DNA of 64,000 bases from NCBI GenBank assembly GCA_964469265.1, contig CAYXYF010000002.1:81656-145655 (forward strand), given 5' to 3'. Numbering within the stretch: position 1 is the first letter of the stretch; each line of letters starts with the position of its first letter. Below, piece after piece: positions 8,233 to 16,384 of the stretch. A program made the translations under genes and the position numbers. Under the pieces are notes generated by a model that was given only the letters and a program-made list of their open reading frames with translations, was not told the DNA's origin and did no database searches. The DNA is from JAEYZS01 sp964469265 (GTDB lineage: Bacteria; Bdellovibrionota; Bdellovibrionia; Bdellovibrionales; JAEYZS01).

Positions 8233-8904
8233 ATGGCAAGCTCAGAAATCGTACTTGAAGTCGGTACAAGAAAACCTGGTAAATCAACCGCACGCAAACT
8301 TAGAAGAAAAGAAAATATCCCAGGCATTATCTATGGAATGGGAAAAAAGAACGTTCCGCTTTATGCAGAAGAAAAGTGGGTTCGCAAATATTCTTCAACT
8401 CAATTTGAGAACGAAATCATTACACTAAAATCAGATGACAAAGAATTAGACGGAACAAAAGTTTTATTCAAAGAAATCATCGTTCAACCTGTTACACGAA
8501 GACCAGTTCACTTCGACTTCTTAGCAATTGATATGAACAAAGATGTTACTGTTTTGATTGAGCTGAAATTCGAAGGCCGAGCAGAAGGAACAAGAGAAGG
8601 TGGACAACTACAACCACTTATGCGTCAGCTTGAAGTGGAATGTTTACCAGAGAAAATTCCTGAGTACATCATCATTGACGTGACTCCTCTTCATAATGGT
8701 CAATCGATCCACTTAAGCGACCTCACTCTTCCAGAAGGTGTAAAGGCAACAGCAACAGAAGATCTAGCTCTTGTTACTTGTACCGTTATTAAGGAAGAAG
8801 AAGAGGCTGCTCCTGCTGCTACGGAAGAAGCCGCTGCACCTGCTGAAGGCGCTGCAGCTCCTGCTGCACCAGCTGGCGATGCAAAGAAAGACGAGAAGAA
8901 GTAA
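8233..8904 (+). CDS. rplY: 50S ribosomal protein bL25, CTC type with Ala-rich tail
   Basis: A 223-residue protein of the long CTC/TL5 form: an N-terminal 5S rRNA-binding L25 domain (about 1-95, including REL-type core RKLRRKENIPGIIYG) and a C-terminal TL5 beta domain (about 100-185, VECLPEKIPEYIIIDVTPL). After that comes a low-complexity tail of Ala, Glu and Pro ending in a Lys-rich segment. It binds 5S rRNA in the large subunit. An SD (GAGAGGA) lies upstream, and a hairpin sits in the leader. The pth start codon follows 6 nt after its stop, so the two are co-transcribed. Confidence 0.95.
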   Translation: MASSEIVLEVGTRKPGKSTARKLRRKENIPGIIYGMGKKNVPLYAEEKWVRKYSSTQFENEIITLKSDDKELDGTKVLFKEIIVQPVTRRPVHFDFLAIDMNKDVTVLIELKFEGRAEGTREGGQLQPLMRQLEVECLPEKIPEYIIIDVTPLHNGQSIHLSDLTLPEGVKATATEDLALVTCTVIKEEEEAAPAATEEAAAPAEGAAAPAAPAGDAKKDEKK

Positions 8905-8910
8905 TCTTAA

Positions 8911-9576
8911 ATGCATCTCATTGTTGGGTTAGGGAACCCGGGTACGAAGTACGAGTTTACTCGTCATAATATCGGGTTCCTTGTCATAGATAAATATCTA
9001 AGCAAAATCTCAACAACGGAGAAGTCCGAACAGAAGTCCTTTACTTACAGAAGTGAAATCGGGGGACTTCCTGTTATCCTAGTTAAGCCCCAAACCTATA
9101 TGAATTTGTCAGGCGAGGCAGTGCGCGGTCTTATGGCATTTTACAAGATACCTTTAGAAAACCTATTGGTTATCCATGATGATGTGGATCAAAATTTCTT
9201 GAGTATAAAGTTTCAAAAAAACTCAAGCTCAGGCGGGCAAAACGGGGTTAACAGTATTCATCAACTTCTGGGGACTCAAGAATACTCGCGCTTAAAACTC
9301 GGAATAGGACGTCCATTTCATGCCAAGCAAAGTGTGTCGGATTGGGTATTGCAAAAATTCGTCCCGACAGAAGCAGAAGCTTTGGAGTCGTGGCTCGATG
9401 AGTGTTGTAATGCGATCAATAGCTTTGTCACTCAAGGATACGAAAAAGCGGCATCCCTTCACAACCTGAAGGCTCCACCCTATGCAGAACTTTTAGAAAA
9501 CGGAGTGGACGTTGCTGACTTCCAAAAGATAAAAGAGTTTATAAAACCGGTTCGAAAAAAAGAACCGAGGACTTAG
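8911..9576 (+). CDS. pth: Peptidyl-tRNA hydrolase with altered active-site loop
   Basis: A 221-residue enzyme that frees tRNA from prematurely released peptidyl-tRNA. Visible features are IVGLGNPG at the start, catalytic His19 (TRHNIGF), Asn65 in YMNLSG and Asp90/91 in VIHDDVD. The loop that reads GGGHGGHNG in most Pth proteins is here SSSGGQNG, so the usual His before the conserved Asn is Gln110. The C-terminus is about 25 residues longer than in E. coli. It lies between rplY and ychF as in many Proteobacteria. It is probably still active, since His19 and Asp91 remain. Confidence 0.93.
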   Translation: MHLIVGLGNPGTKYEFTRHNIGFLVIDKYLSKISTTEKSEQKSFTYRSEIGGLPVILVKPQTYMNLSGEAVRGLMAFYKIPLENLLVIHDDVDQNFLSIKFQKNSSSGGQNGVNSIHQLLGTQEYSRLKLGIGRPFHAKQSVSDWVLQKFVPTEAEALESWLDECCNAINSFVTQGYEKAASLHNLKAPPYAELLENGVDVADFQKIKEFIKPVRKKEPRT

Positions 9577-9590
9577 GACATTTTTAGTTC

Positions 9591-9708
9591 GCGCCGCATT
9601 TTTGGTTCAAATCGCGGCGCAAGACTTTTGCAACCCTGGAGCGTGCTCATAGCACTTAAGAATTTGCAAAAGACGTGCTTAAACAGCAAAGAGCTGAACC
9701 AAAAGGAC
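9591..9708 (+). repeat. Structured leader repeat, copy A (before ychF)
   Basis: First of three related elements. Possible helices: P1, GCGCCGC (9591-9597) with GCGGCGC (9614-9620), 7 bp; P2, CTTTTGCAA (9625-9633) with TTGCAAAAG (9664-9672), 9 bp; P3, GTGCT (9643-9647) with AGCAC (9651-9655), 3-nt loop. The P1 loop holds TTTTGGTTCA (9600-9609), which is complementary to TGAACCAAAA (9695-9704). That pairing abuts and partly covers the AAGGA (9703-9707) that serves as the SD of ychF. The sequence differs from copies B and C in P1, P2 and P3 but keeps the pairing potential. Confidence 0.75.
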
Positions 9709-9714
9709 AAGCAA

Positions 9715-10809
9715 ATGGCTTTACAGTGTGGAATAGTAGGTCTGCCGAACGTCGGAAAAAGTACGTTGTTTAATGCGATCACTCAGGCGGGGGCCGAGAG
9801 TGCAAACTATCCGTTTTGCACAATCGATCCAAACGTTGGCGTGGTCACGGTTCCAGATGAGAGATTAAAGAAAATCTCGGAGTATGTGCAACCGCAGACG
9901 TTAATTCCGACGACGACGGAGTTTGTAGATATTGCTGGTTTGGTGCAGGGAGCTTCTAAGGGCGAGGGTTTAGGTAATCAGTTCTTAGGAAATATTAGGC
10001 AAACGGACGCGATCCTTCATGTCGTAAGATGTTTTGAAGATTCAAATGTTATTCACGTTTCAGGAACGATTGACCCAATACGTGATATTGAGGTCATCAA
10101 TATGGAGCTTATGCTTGCAGATTTGGACTCTGTCGAAAAGAAGTTACAAAGAATCGAGAAGCAAGCAAAGTCTGATAAGACTCTCAAAATTGAATTTGAT
10201 GCGCTTAAAAGAGTGCAAGAAGCTCTCTCTAAAGGAAAGCCTGCTAAGAGCCTTGATCTTAATGATGACGAAGCATTGCAGGTCAAAAACCTTCAGCTTT
10301 TAACGATGAAACCTGTTTTATATGTTTGTAACGTCAACGAAGATGACTTTGCAAAAGGTGGCAATGAATGGGTTGAAAAAGTTAAAGCCCACGCGGCCTC
10401 TGAAAATAACAACGCAACATTGATTTCAGCTGCTATTGAAGCTGAGATATCCACTCTCTCCCCAGAAGAACAAACAGAGTTCTTGGCCGCACTTGGAGTC
10501 ACTGAAAAAGGAATGGACCGTTTGATTAGTGAGTCCTACAAGCTCTTAAATCTCATCACTTACTTCACTGCTGGAAAAAAAGAAGTTCGGGCGTGGACGA
10601 TTAGAAGAGGAACGAAAGCTCCTGCGGCTGCAGGAGTTATCCACTCCGACTTTGAAAAAGGCTTCATTCGCGCTGAAACCTACCATTGTGAGGATCTCTT
10701 TCGATTAAAGTCCGAACAGGCCGTTAAAGAGGCTGGCCTCTACCGCTCTGAGGGTAAGGATTACGTCGTAAAAGACGGCGATATCATGCTCTTTAGGTTC
10801 AACGTCTAA
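9715..10809 (+). CDS. ychF: Ribosome-associated GTPase/ATPase YchF (Obg family)
   Basis: A 364-residue protein, the normal YchF length. The P-loop is GLPNVGKST (about 9-17); the G3 region DIAGLVQGASKGEGLGN follows, and the specificity motif is NVNE in place of NKxD, as in YchF/Ola1 proteins that prefer ATP. A coiled-coil domain and a C-terminal TGS domain (AWTIRRGTKAPAAAGVIHSDF) follow. The open frame extends upstream to 9628, but the ATG at 9715 matches the family start (MALQCGIVGLPNVGKS) and has AAGGA 7 nt before it. That SD lies inside the structured repeat at 9591-9708, which suggests control of translation. Confidence 0.95.
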   Translation: MALQCGIVGLPNVGKSTLFNAITQAGAESANYPFCTIDPNVGVVTVPDERLKKISEYVQPQTLIPTTTEFVDIAGLVQGASKGEGLGNQFLGNIRQTDAILHVVRCFEDSNVIHVSGTIDPIRDIEVINMELMLADLDSVEKKLQRIEKQAKSDKTLKIEFDALKRVQEALSKGKPAKSLDLNDDEALQVKNLQLLTMKPVLYVCNVNEDDFAKGGNEWVEKVKAHAASENNNATLISAAIEAEISTLSPEEQTEFLAALGVTEKGMDRLISESYKLLNLITYFTAGKKEVRAWTIRRGTKAPAAAGVIHSDFEKGFIRAETYHCEDLFRLKSEQAVKEAGLYRSEGKDYVVKDGDIMLFRFNV

Positions 10810-11012
10810 AAGGTACAACCTAGCCGACACACCATCGCCACCAAGGAAAGGCCATAGCCTGCTGGGACAATTTACGGCAGGTGTTTCTTGCGATTGTCAC
10901 ATTAAAGTCCTCTGTGAGCCCTATATTGGCCTATAAGCCCCCGTTATTTCGGCATCCTATGTGCTACATAAGGTGGCGTGGAGATTTAACTTTAACGGGA
11001 GCTAACTATAAT

Positions 11013-11711
11013 ATGGCATTCAAAACGCTTACAACACTTGGACTTGCAGTCGCCGCTTTAGGCCTAATTGCGTGCGGGAAAAACAATAACAATTTAAAGA
11101 TCGACGGAACTTATCGTTACGTTGAAACCCAATACTCTGACGGCGTGGTCGAAAAGCCAGCAGGTCTTTCATTACTAAAAATTGAAAACAATGTTGGAAC
11201 TCATTACGACTTCTCTGCTGATGGAAAAGGCGTTGAGATTTACCAGACTGAAAGAACTATCCAAGGTCGAACTCTGGTTTCCTCTAAGCTGCTTGGAGAA
11301 GATAAATGTGCAGATGACGGGTACAACGTCCAATCAGAAGGTTTATCAAGAGCTTCAAACATTCAGCTCTCTGGGAAAACACTTATTCTTGCCGCTGAGG
11401 ATGTAAAAATAATTTATGAAGTTATATCAGAAGAAGATTTTAAAGCTGCCGTTGAAAAAACTAAAATCAAAGGCTTTAAGATTGGCTGCCTTGATGAAAA
11501 AGCAAGCTTAGTAAAAACATTTGAAGAAGTTGAAGCTACAGAGACGGTTCAATCTGTCGAAGAAGCAGCTGCAACGGCTGAAGCAGACGAACTTGTCAAA
11601 ACGACGAGCTCTGTCAACAAAATCCTTAATGTTGAAGATGAAACGGCAGCTAAAAATAAACAAGATTCCTCTGAGGAAGCCGTTTCTGAAGAAGTTTCTA
11701 CAGACGAATAA
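11013..11711 (+). CDS. Lipoprotein of unknown function with acidic tail
   Basis: A 232-residue protein. The leader MAFKTLTTLGLAVAALGLIAC is a lipoprotein signal with Cys21 as the lipidated residue. The middle (about 30-155) resembles a small lipocalin/beta-type domain (IDGTYRYVETQYSDG, YDFSADGKGVEIYQTERT). The last 70 residues are Glu/Ala/Ser-rich and probably disordered. The open frame reaches back to 10881, but the ATG at 11013 starts the lipoprotein signal and has GGGAGC upstream. The roughly 200 bp before it shows no other gene. Confidence 0.75.
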   Translation: MAFKTLTTLGLAVAALGLIACGKNNNNLKIDGTYRYVETQYSDGVVEKPAGLSLLKIENNVGTHYDFSADGKGVEIYQTERTIQGRTLVSSKLLGEDKCADDGYNVQSEGLSRASNIQLSGKTLILAAEDVKIIYEVISEEDFKAAVEKTKIKGFKIGCLDEKASLVKTFEEVEATETVQSVEEAAATAEADELVKTTSSVNKILNVEDETAAKNKQDSSEEAVSEEVSTDE

Positions 11712-11731
11712 TCTTTCTTGTCTTTCTTGTC

Positions 11732-12658
11732 TTACTTGGTCTTCGGGTCAAAAGCATCCCGGAGACCGTCACCGAACATATTAAAAGCTAACATTGTTAA
11801 AAAGATTGCAATCCCTGGCGAGATAATCAGATGAGGAAAGGTTCGCAATGAACGCCAACCTTCGTTTGCTAAAACACCCCAGCTGCTATAAGGCGGCTGA
11901 AGACCCAAACCAATAAAGCTCAAGAAAGATTCAAACATCACGTTTGCTGGAATTTGAAACGTTAATGTTACAATGATCGGTCCTAAAATATTTGGAAAAA
12001 TATGTTTAAAAACAAGCGACGAACTTCTGATACCTAAAGATCTTGCAGCCTCAACATATTGCATTTGTTTACTTTGAAGAACCTGCCCGCGTACAATCCT
12101 TGCCATTCCCATCCAGCCGTAAATGGACAAAGCACCAAAGATTGAAAACAATGCACGGATCTCTGGATCTTTAAAAGTTTCAAGAGACTCAATAGTGACT
12201 TTTGCTAAGACTAACAAAACAAGGGCTGGGATTGAGTAAAGAATGTCCACAAGTCTCATCATAACAGAATCAATTTTGCCACCAAACCATCCTGAGATGG
12301 CACCATATATTGTCCCCATAAGTAACGAGACCACCGCAGTGAATATTCCAATTGCGATGGAAATTCTTGAACCATAAATTAAGCGAGAAAGTATGTCTCG
12401 TCCCAAAGAATCAGTTCCCAACCAGTTCGCTGAATTGGGTGACATTAAAATTCTGTCCACTTGTTGAGTTTCGTAACTAAACGGAGCAAGAATTTCTGCG
12501 AAGAGAGCTACGCCGATGACGAAGAGAATAAAATAAGCCGAAACCAACGCGACTTTATTTTTCTTAAGTCTCTTATAACTTTCAGCCCATAAGCTATTGT
12601 GAATTGCCTTTGGCTCTGCCTTAACTTTTGTAACCATTCTTTGCACTCTAATTCCCAT
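11732..12658 (-). CDS. oppC: Oligopeptide ABC transporter permease, OppC type
   Basis: A 308-residue inner-membrane permease with about six transmembrane helices and the N-terminal OppC_N segment (NKVALVSAYFILFVIGVALFA). The binding-protein-dependent transport signature EAARSLGIRSSSLVFKHIFPN is the EAA loop that contacts the ATPase, and WLGTDSLGRDILSRLIYGSRIS is a hallmark of the DppC/OppC group. It is the last gene of oppA-oppB-oppC; no OppD/OppF ATPase genes follow, so these must be encoded elsewhere. It converges with the lipoprotein gene ending at 11711. Confidence 0.93.
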   Translation of the reverse strand: MGIRVQRMVTKVKAEPKAIHNSLWAESYKRLKKNKVALVSAYFILFVIGVALFAEILAPFSYETQQVDRILMSPNSANWLGTDSLGRDILSRLIYGSRISIAIGIFTAVVSLLMGTIYGAISGWFGGKIDSVMMRLVDILYSIPALVLLVLAKVTIESLETFKDPEIRALFSIFGALSIYGWMGMARIVRGQVLQSKQMQYVEAARSLGIRSSSLVFKHIFPNILGPIIVTLTFQIPANVMFESFLSFIGLGLQPPYSSWGVLANEGWRSLRTFPHLIISPGIAIFLTMLAFNMFGDGLRDAFDPKTK

Positions 12659-12668
12659 CTTTCCCCGC

Positions 12669-13775
12669 TTAAGCGCCCATCTTTATTCGTGGGTCGACGA
12701 CGGCATAAAAAATGTCGACTAATAAGTTTGAAACAACCAAAATCACACTGAATAAAAGCGCAACCCCTAGCACCAACGGATAATCACGATTGGTTACACT
12801 TAAAATCAAGTGGCGCCCCATGCCTGGTACTGCAAAAATAATTTCGATGATGAACGCACCTGAAATAATGTCTGCAATGAGGGGACCTGAGTAAGTCAAA
12901 ACTGGAATTAAGGAGTTTCTTAAAACGTGCTTAAACAATACAACTCTTTCGGCAAGCCCTTTGGCTTTCGCTGTTCGCACAAAGTCAGACTGAATGACGT
13001 CGAGCACACTGGAGCGAGTTAAACGTGCAATCACCGCTGCGGGCCTTATCCCGAGTGTCACTACAGGTAATATGTAATAAAGCGGTCCTTCCCATAAAGC
13101 TGGAGGCAATATTTGAAGTTGGAAAGAGAATATCAAAATAAAAAGAGACGCGACTAAAAAGCTTGGAAGCGAGACACCGCCCATGGCCAAGAACATGGAG
13201 CTTGAGTCCACCCATGTATTATGCCGTGAAGCCGCAATAACCCCCAGAGGCACGCCGATAAGATAACTCAGTATGAGAGCGTAAAGACCCAACTGAAGTG
13301 ATACTGGGAACGTATCTGAAATGATCGCCGATACTGGTCGACCGATATATTTGTAAGATTCTCCCAAGTCACCTTGTAAGAGATTTCCAAGATAGTGCGT
13401 GTACTGCTCAAAAAGCGGAGCATCGAGTTTGTATTTGGCAGCGATGTTTGCCATCACCTCAGGTGGTAAAGCTCTTTCAGAATCAAAAGGTCCACCAGGC
13501 ATAAGTCTTAGTAACAAAAAGACCAACGTGACAATAACAAATAAGGTCACACACGCCTCGAAGAATCTTTTAAGTAAAAACGGAAGAAGATGCTGTTTAA
13601 TAATTAGAATAATAAACCCAACAAAAGTTAAAGTCCCAGTGATATACCACAGGGCTGAAACCAGCGGCCCACTTGCGCCGACAACACTCAAAACGAGTCC
13701 CGTCACCAGCAAAACGCCCATTAAGATTTTATAAATCGTCGCCAAGTTATCGGCTAAAATTGTTTTCAAGTTCAT
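12669..13775 (-). CDS. oppB: Oligopeptide ABC transporter permease, OppB type
   Basis: A 368-residue inner-membrane permease. The core from about residue 65 matches DppB/OppB: LLRLMPGGPFDSERALPP, YKYIGRPVSAII and the EAA loop RTAKAKGLAERVVLFKHVLRN, ending in DIFYAVVDPRIKMGA. The N-terminus has two extra hydrophobic segments (about 12-35 and 38-60) not usual in OppB, so the protein is about 50 residues longer than typical. Its ATG follows the oppA stop codon directly (TAAATG), and oppC starts 10 bp after it, so the three genes are translationally linked. Confidence 0.93.
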   Translation of the reverse strand: MNLKTILADNLATIYKILMGVLLVTGLVLSVVGASGPLVSALWYITGTLTFVGFIILIIKQHLLPFLLKRFFEACVTLFVIVTLVFLLLRLMPGGPFDSERALPPEVMANIAAKYKLDAPLFEQYTHYLGNLLQGDLGESYKYIGRPVSAIISDTFPVSLQLGLYALILSYLIGVPLGVIAASRHNTWVDSSSMFLAMGGVSLPSFLVASLFILIFSFQLQILPPALWEGPLYYILPVVTLGIRPAAVIARLTRSSVLDVIQSDFVRTAKAKGLAERVVLFKHVLRNSLIPVLTYSGPLIADIISGAFIIEIIFAVPGMGRHLILSVTNRDYPLVLGVALLFSVILVVSNLLVDIFYAVVDPRIKMGA

Positions 13776-15374
13776 TTATTGTACCGTAACGTTTTTATAA
13801 ACCTTATGGTCGAGCGGGTTTAAATTAAATCCTGATATTCGTTTATTAACAAGATATTGACGAATGCTATAGTAAAGCGGCACTGCTGCGACATCCTTCT
13901 CAATGAGAATCTCTTGAGCCTCTCGGTAGTATTCTTTTCTTCTCTCGTTATTGAGCTCTGATACACCCTTTGCAACAAGGCTGTCGTATTTTGGATTCTT
14001 CCAACCTGTGTGGTTATTTGAAGAAGAACCCGTCAAGAGGTTTAGAAAATTATCAGGGTCTGGATAATCTGCCACCCATCCCAATCTAAAAATGCTGTAA
14101 CCTTGTCTCGTTCTCAGTTTTGAGAGATAAACCTTCCACTCTTCATTGTGGATCTCAATATCAATTCCTAAGTTACGCTTAAGCTGCGCCTGAACGTTTT
14201 CAGCAATTTTCTTATGATTTTCATTTGTGTTAAACGTGATTGTTACTCGAGGAACCTTTTTTGGATCAGAGTAACCTGCTTTCGTGAGAAATTCTTTTGC
14301 AAGTTTTGGGTCAAAATCTAATCCTATGTCTTCAAAGTGTCCCATCATTCCCTTCGGAACCCATGATGTCGCTGTGACATCACCTTGTCCGAGTACTTTT
14401 GTAATTTCAGATTTATCAATTGCGTGTGCAACAGCTTTTCTAAAGTTCACATTATCAAAAGGTTTTTGTTTTGTGTTGAATCCATAATAGTACACAATTA
14501 AACCATTTTGGCTTTGGTACTCTGGACGCTGGCGCAAAACGCTCACATCATTTGAAGGAAGCTCTGGAATAATATCCAACTCTCCAGCATCAAAAGCATT
14601 TACTGCTGATGATTGCTCCGTAATCATGCGGCCCAATACATATTTTGTTTTTGCTTTTTCTCGGTGGTAGTTTTCATTTCTTTCTAAGAGAATTGCTTCA
14701 TCATGCTCCCACTCTTTTAAGGTGTAGGCACCAAGAGAAACCATGTTTTTTGCTTCAGTCCACTGATTTCCGTGCTTCTCAATCACATCAAGACGTGCTG
14801 GAAATGTAGAGTGATGAACTAACATCGATGGGAAAAAGGCAATAGGTGAATGAAGTTCAACTTCGATCTTATGTTTATCGATGACCTTCACACCCACTTG
14901 AGAAAAGTCTTTGATTTTTCCTTCGTTATATTCTCTAGCGTTTTTGATCCCGTAAAGAAAGTAAGCATATTCAGAAGCAGTCTGGGGATTTAAAAGTCTT
15001 TGCCATCCGTCAGCAACTTGTTGAGCTTCAAATGCGACACCGTCTGTCCATTTCACATCGTCTCGAAGCTCAAACGTCCACTTTCGTGCGGCTTTATCAG
15101 ACTCCCACTTCGTTGCGAGCGCTGGAATGGCTTTAAGTTCTGGATCGTTATAATCAAACTCTGCTAAACCATCCATGATGTTCATGGTGATCTCGTGGGA
15201 AGTTGTATCGGAGCTTTTGTGCCAGTCTAGTGATGGTGGTTCAGTTTGTAAATTTACAATAATGGTTTCTGATTTCTTAATTCCAAATTTAAGAGTTCTA
15301 TCGGCTCCTTTTGTACAGCTTACGGTTAACGTTAGAAGTGCGAGTAAGCCGATAAAATACTTGGTCAATTTCAT
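13776..15374 (-). CDS. oppA: Oligopeptide-binding lipoprotein, OppA type
   Basis: A 532-residue member of the SBP_bac_5 family. The signal ends in the lipobox LTVSC (Cys20), so it is membrane anchored on the outer face of a cytoplasmic or outer membrane. Family motifs include LQTEPPSLDWHKSSDTTS near the N-terminus, WTFELRDDVKWTDGVAFEAQQVADGW, and VADYPDPDNFLNLLTGSSSNNHTGW near the C-terminus. It binds peptides for import by OppBC. The SD (GGGGGAAAC) is strong. Upstream lies an inverted repeat (15414-15432) that may be regulatory. Confidence 0.94.
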   Translation of the reverse strand: MKLTKYFIGLLALLTLTVSCTKGADRTLKFGIKKSETIIVNLQTEPPSLDWHKSSDTTSHEITMNIMDGLAEFDYNDPELKAIPALATKWESDKAARKWTFELRDDVKWTDGVAFEAQQVADGWQRLLNPQTASEYAYFLYGIKNAREYNEGKIKDFSQVGVKVIDKHKIEVELHSPIAFFPSMLVHHSTFPARLDVIEKHGNQWTEAKNMVSLGAYTLKEWEHDEAILLERNENYHREKAKTKYVLGRMITEQSSAVNAFDAGELDIIPELPSNDVSVLRQRPEYQSQNGLIVYYYGFNTKQKPFDNVNFRKAVAHAIDKSEITKVLGQGDVTATSWVPKGMMGHFEDIGLDFDPKLAKEFLTKAGYSDPKKVPRVTITFNTNENHKKIAENVQAQLKRNLGIDIEIHNEEWKVYLSKLRTRQGYSIFRLGWVADYPDPDNFLNLLTGSSSNNHTGWKNPKYDSLVAKGVSELNNERRKEYYREAQEILIEKDVAAVPLYYSIRQYLVNKRISGFNLNPLDHKVYKNVTVQ

Positions 15375-15413
15375 TCTGTTTCCCCCATTATTTTAGTCAG
15401 ATAAAGTCTTCTC

Positions 15414-15432
15414 TGACAGAGCTAAACTGTCA
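15414..15432. promoter_or_regulatory. Inverted repeat upstream of oppA
   Basis: TGACAG (15414-15419) and CTGTCA (15427-15432) form a 6-bp dyad with a 7-nt spacer about 40 bp before the oppA start. On the reverse strand the distal arm reads TTGACAG and overlaps a possible -35 box; no good -10 box follows at the proper distance. It could be a repressor operator, but no evidence beyond symmetry supports this. Confidence 0.3.
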
Positions 15433-15542
15433 AAAACTAAGTCCCAATATAGCGACTTGAGTCATTGTATTTTAGTGTCAAACTGACCCTTAAATTTTAT
15501 GACAAATATGTATTAGGCAAAGACCGTGCCTAAGGGGATTTT

Positions 15543-16340
15543 CTAATTGAATGAAAGATAAATATCGGACGAATAACCTTTTCCGCCACAATCAAGCGCT
15601 CTGAAATCGAGTGAGTAGCCACGATTTGTTTCCATATCGCCGTCTACTCTAAATGCATCCACATTCGCCGTGCCTCCGACTGCAAAGGGAATAAGCTGCA
15701 CAGGGCTTGAGTTGAAGCTGATATAAAAAAGTCCATCAGCGTTATTATACGGCGGATAAGTACCTAACGGATTTCCAGGAACGTTATAGATTTGGCAATC
15801 AGACGTCCCATAGGATTTATAAAAATGCGGATCTCGAAGCTGATGAGTCGGCATTACGCCAACGAGAATAATATTGTCCACTTCAATTCTAGCCATGCCA
15901 TCTGGAGCGCCTGATAATTTTATTGAGCGTGGTCCTTCAAGAAAAAGATTTACCACTCGTTGCCCGAGATCATAGGGGTGAGAGTTCACTCGCTTGTTTT
16001 TACCCGATCCAGATGGATCTTTAGAGTCATGATCTGATGCTAATACGGAGTAGTCTCGCTTTTGATTTACGCTCGACGTGGGAAAATCGACCGCATCCAC
16101 AAGCTTTATAGCATAACAAACATTTTTATCATCTCGCGCTGGGATTCGGATGGGAGCGCCGTTTTCTAATGGTGTTCGGATCTCTACCTTATCACAGTCT
16201 TTATCCAAAACTTCGATGGGATTAAATTGTTTCGCGGGTGAAAAAGTAAAATTTTGACCCGCGCAGTTTGTATATGCGACGAGCATTAAGAATGCGCTCA
16301 GCAGGATTAGTGAAATTCGAACCCTTTTAACTGTTATCAT
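15543..16340 (-). CDS. Putative lipoprotein, unknown function
   Basis: A 265-residue protein whose N-terminus (RISLILLSAFLMLVAYTNC) is a hydrophobic signal followed by a lipobox-like AYTNC (Cys27). The mature part is beta-rich in appearance, with a second and third Cys pair (CDKVE, VCYAI) and a C-terminal CGGKG. No family is recognised. It is read toward the oppA upstream region and is separated from the lytic transglycosylase gene by 44 bp on the same strand. Confidence 0.65.
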   Translation of the reverse strand: MITVKRVRISLILLSAFLMLVAYTNCAGQNFTFSPAKQFNPIEVLDKDCDKVEIRTPLENGAPIRIPARDDKNVCYAIKLVDAVDFPTSSVNQKRDYSVLASDHDSKDPSGSGKNKRVNSHPYDLGQRVVNLFLEGPRSIKLSGAPDGMARIEVDNIILVGVMPTHQLRDPHFYKSYGTSDCQIYNVPGNPLGTYPPYNNADGLFYISFNSSPVQLIPFAVGGTANVDAFRVDGDMETNRGYSLDFRALDCGGKGYSSDIYLSFN

Positions 16341-16384
16341 CCCTAACTGTATCGGAATGACACTATTAGAACTTAAGCACTTTG

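Noticed and set aside
9628..9714. N-terminal extension of YchF
   Set aside because: It would translate the structured repeat; the family starts at the ATG at 9715, which has a proper SD.
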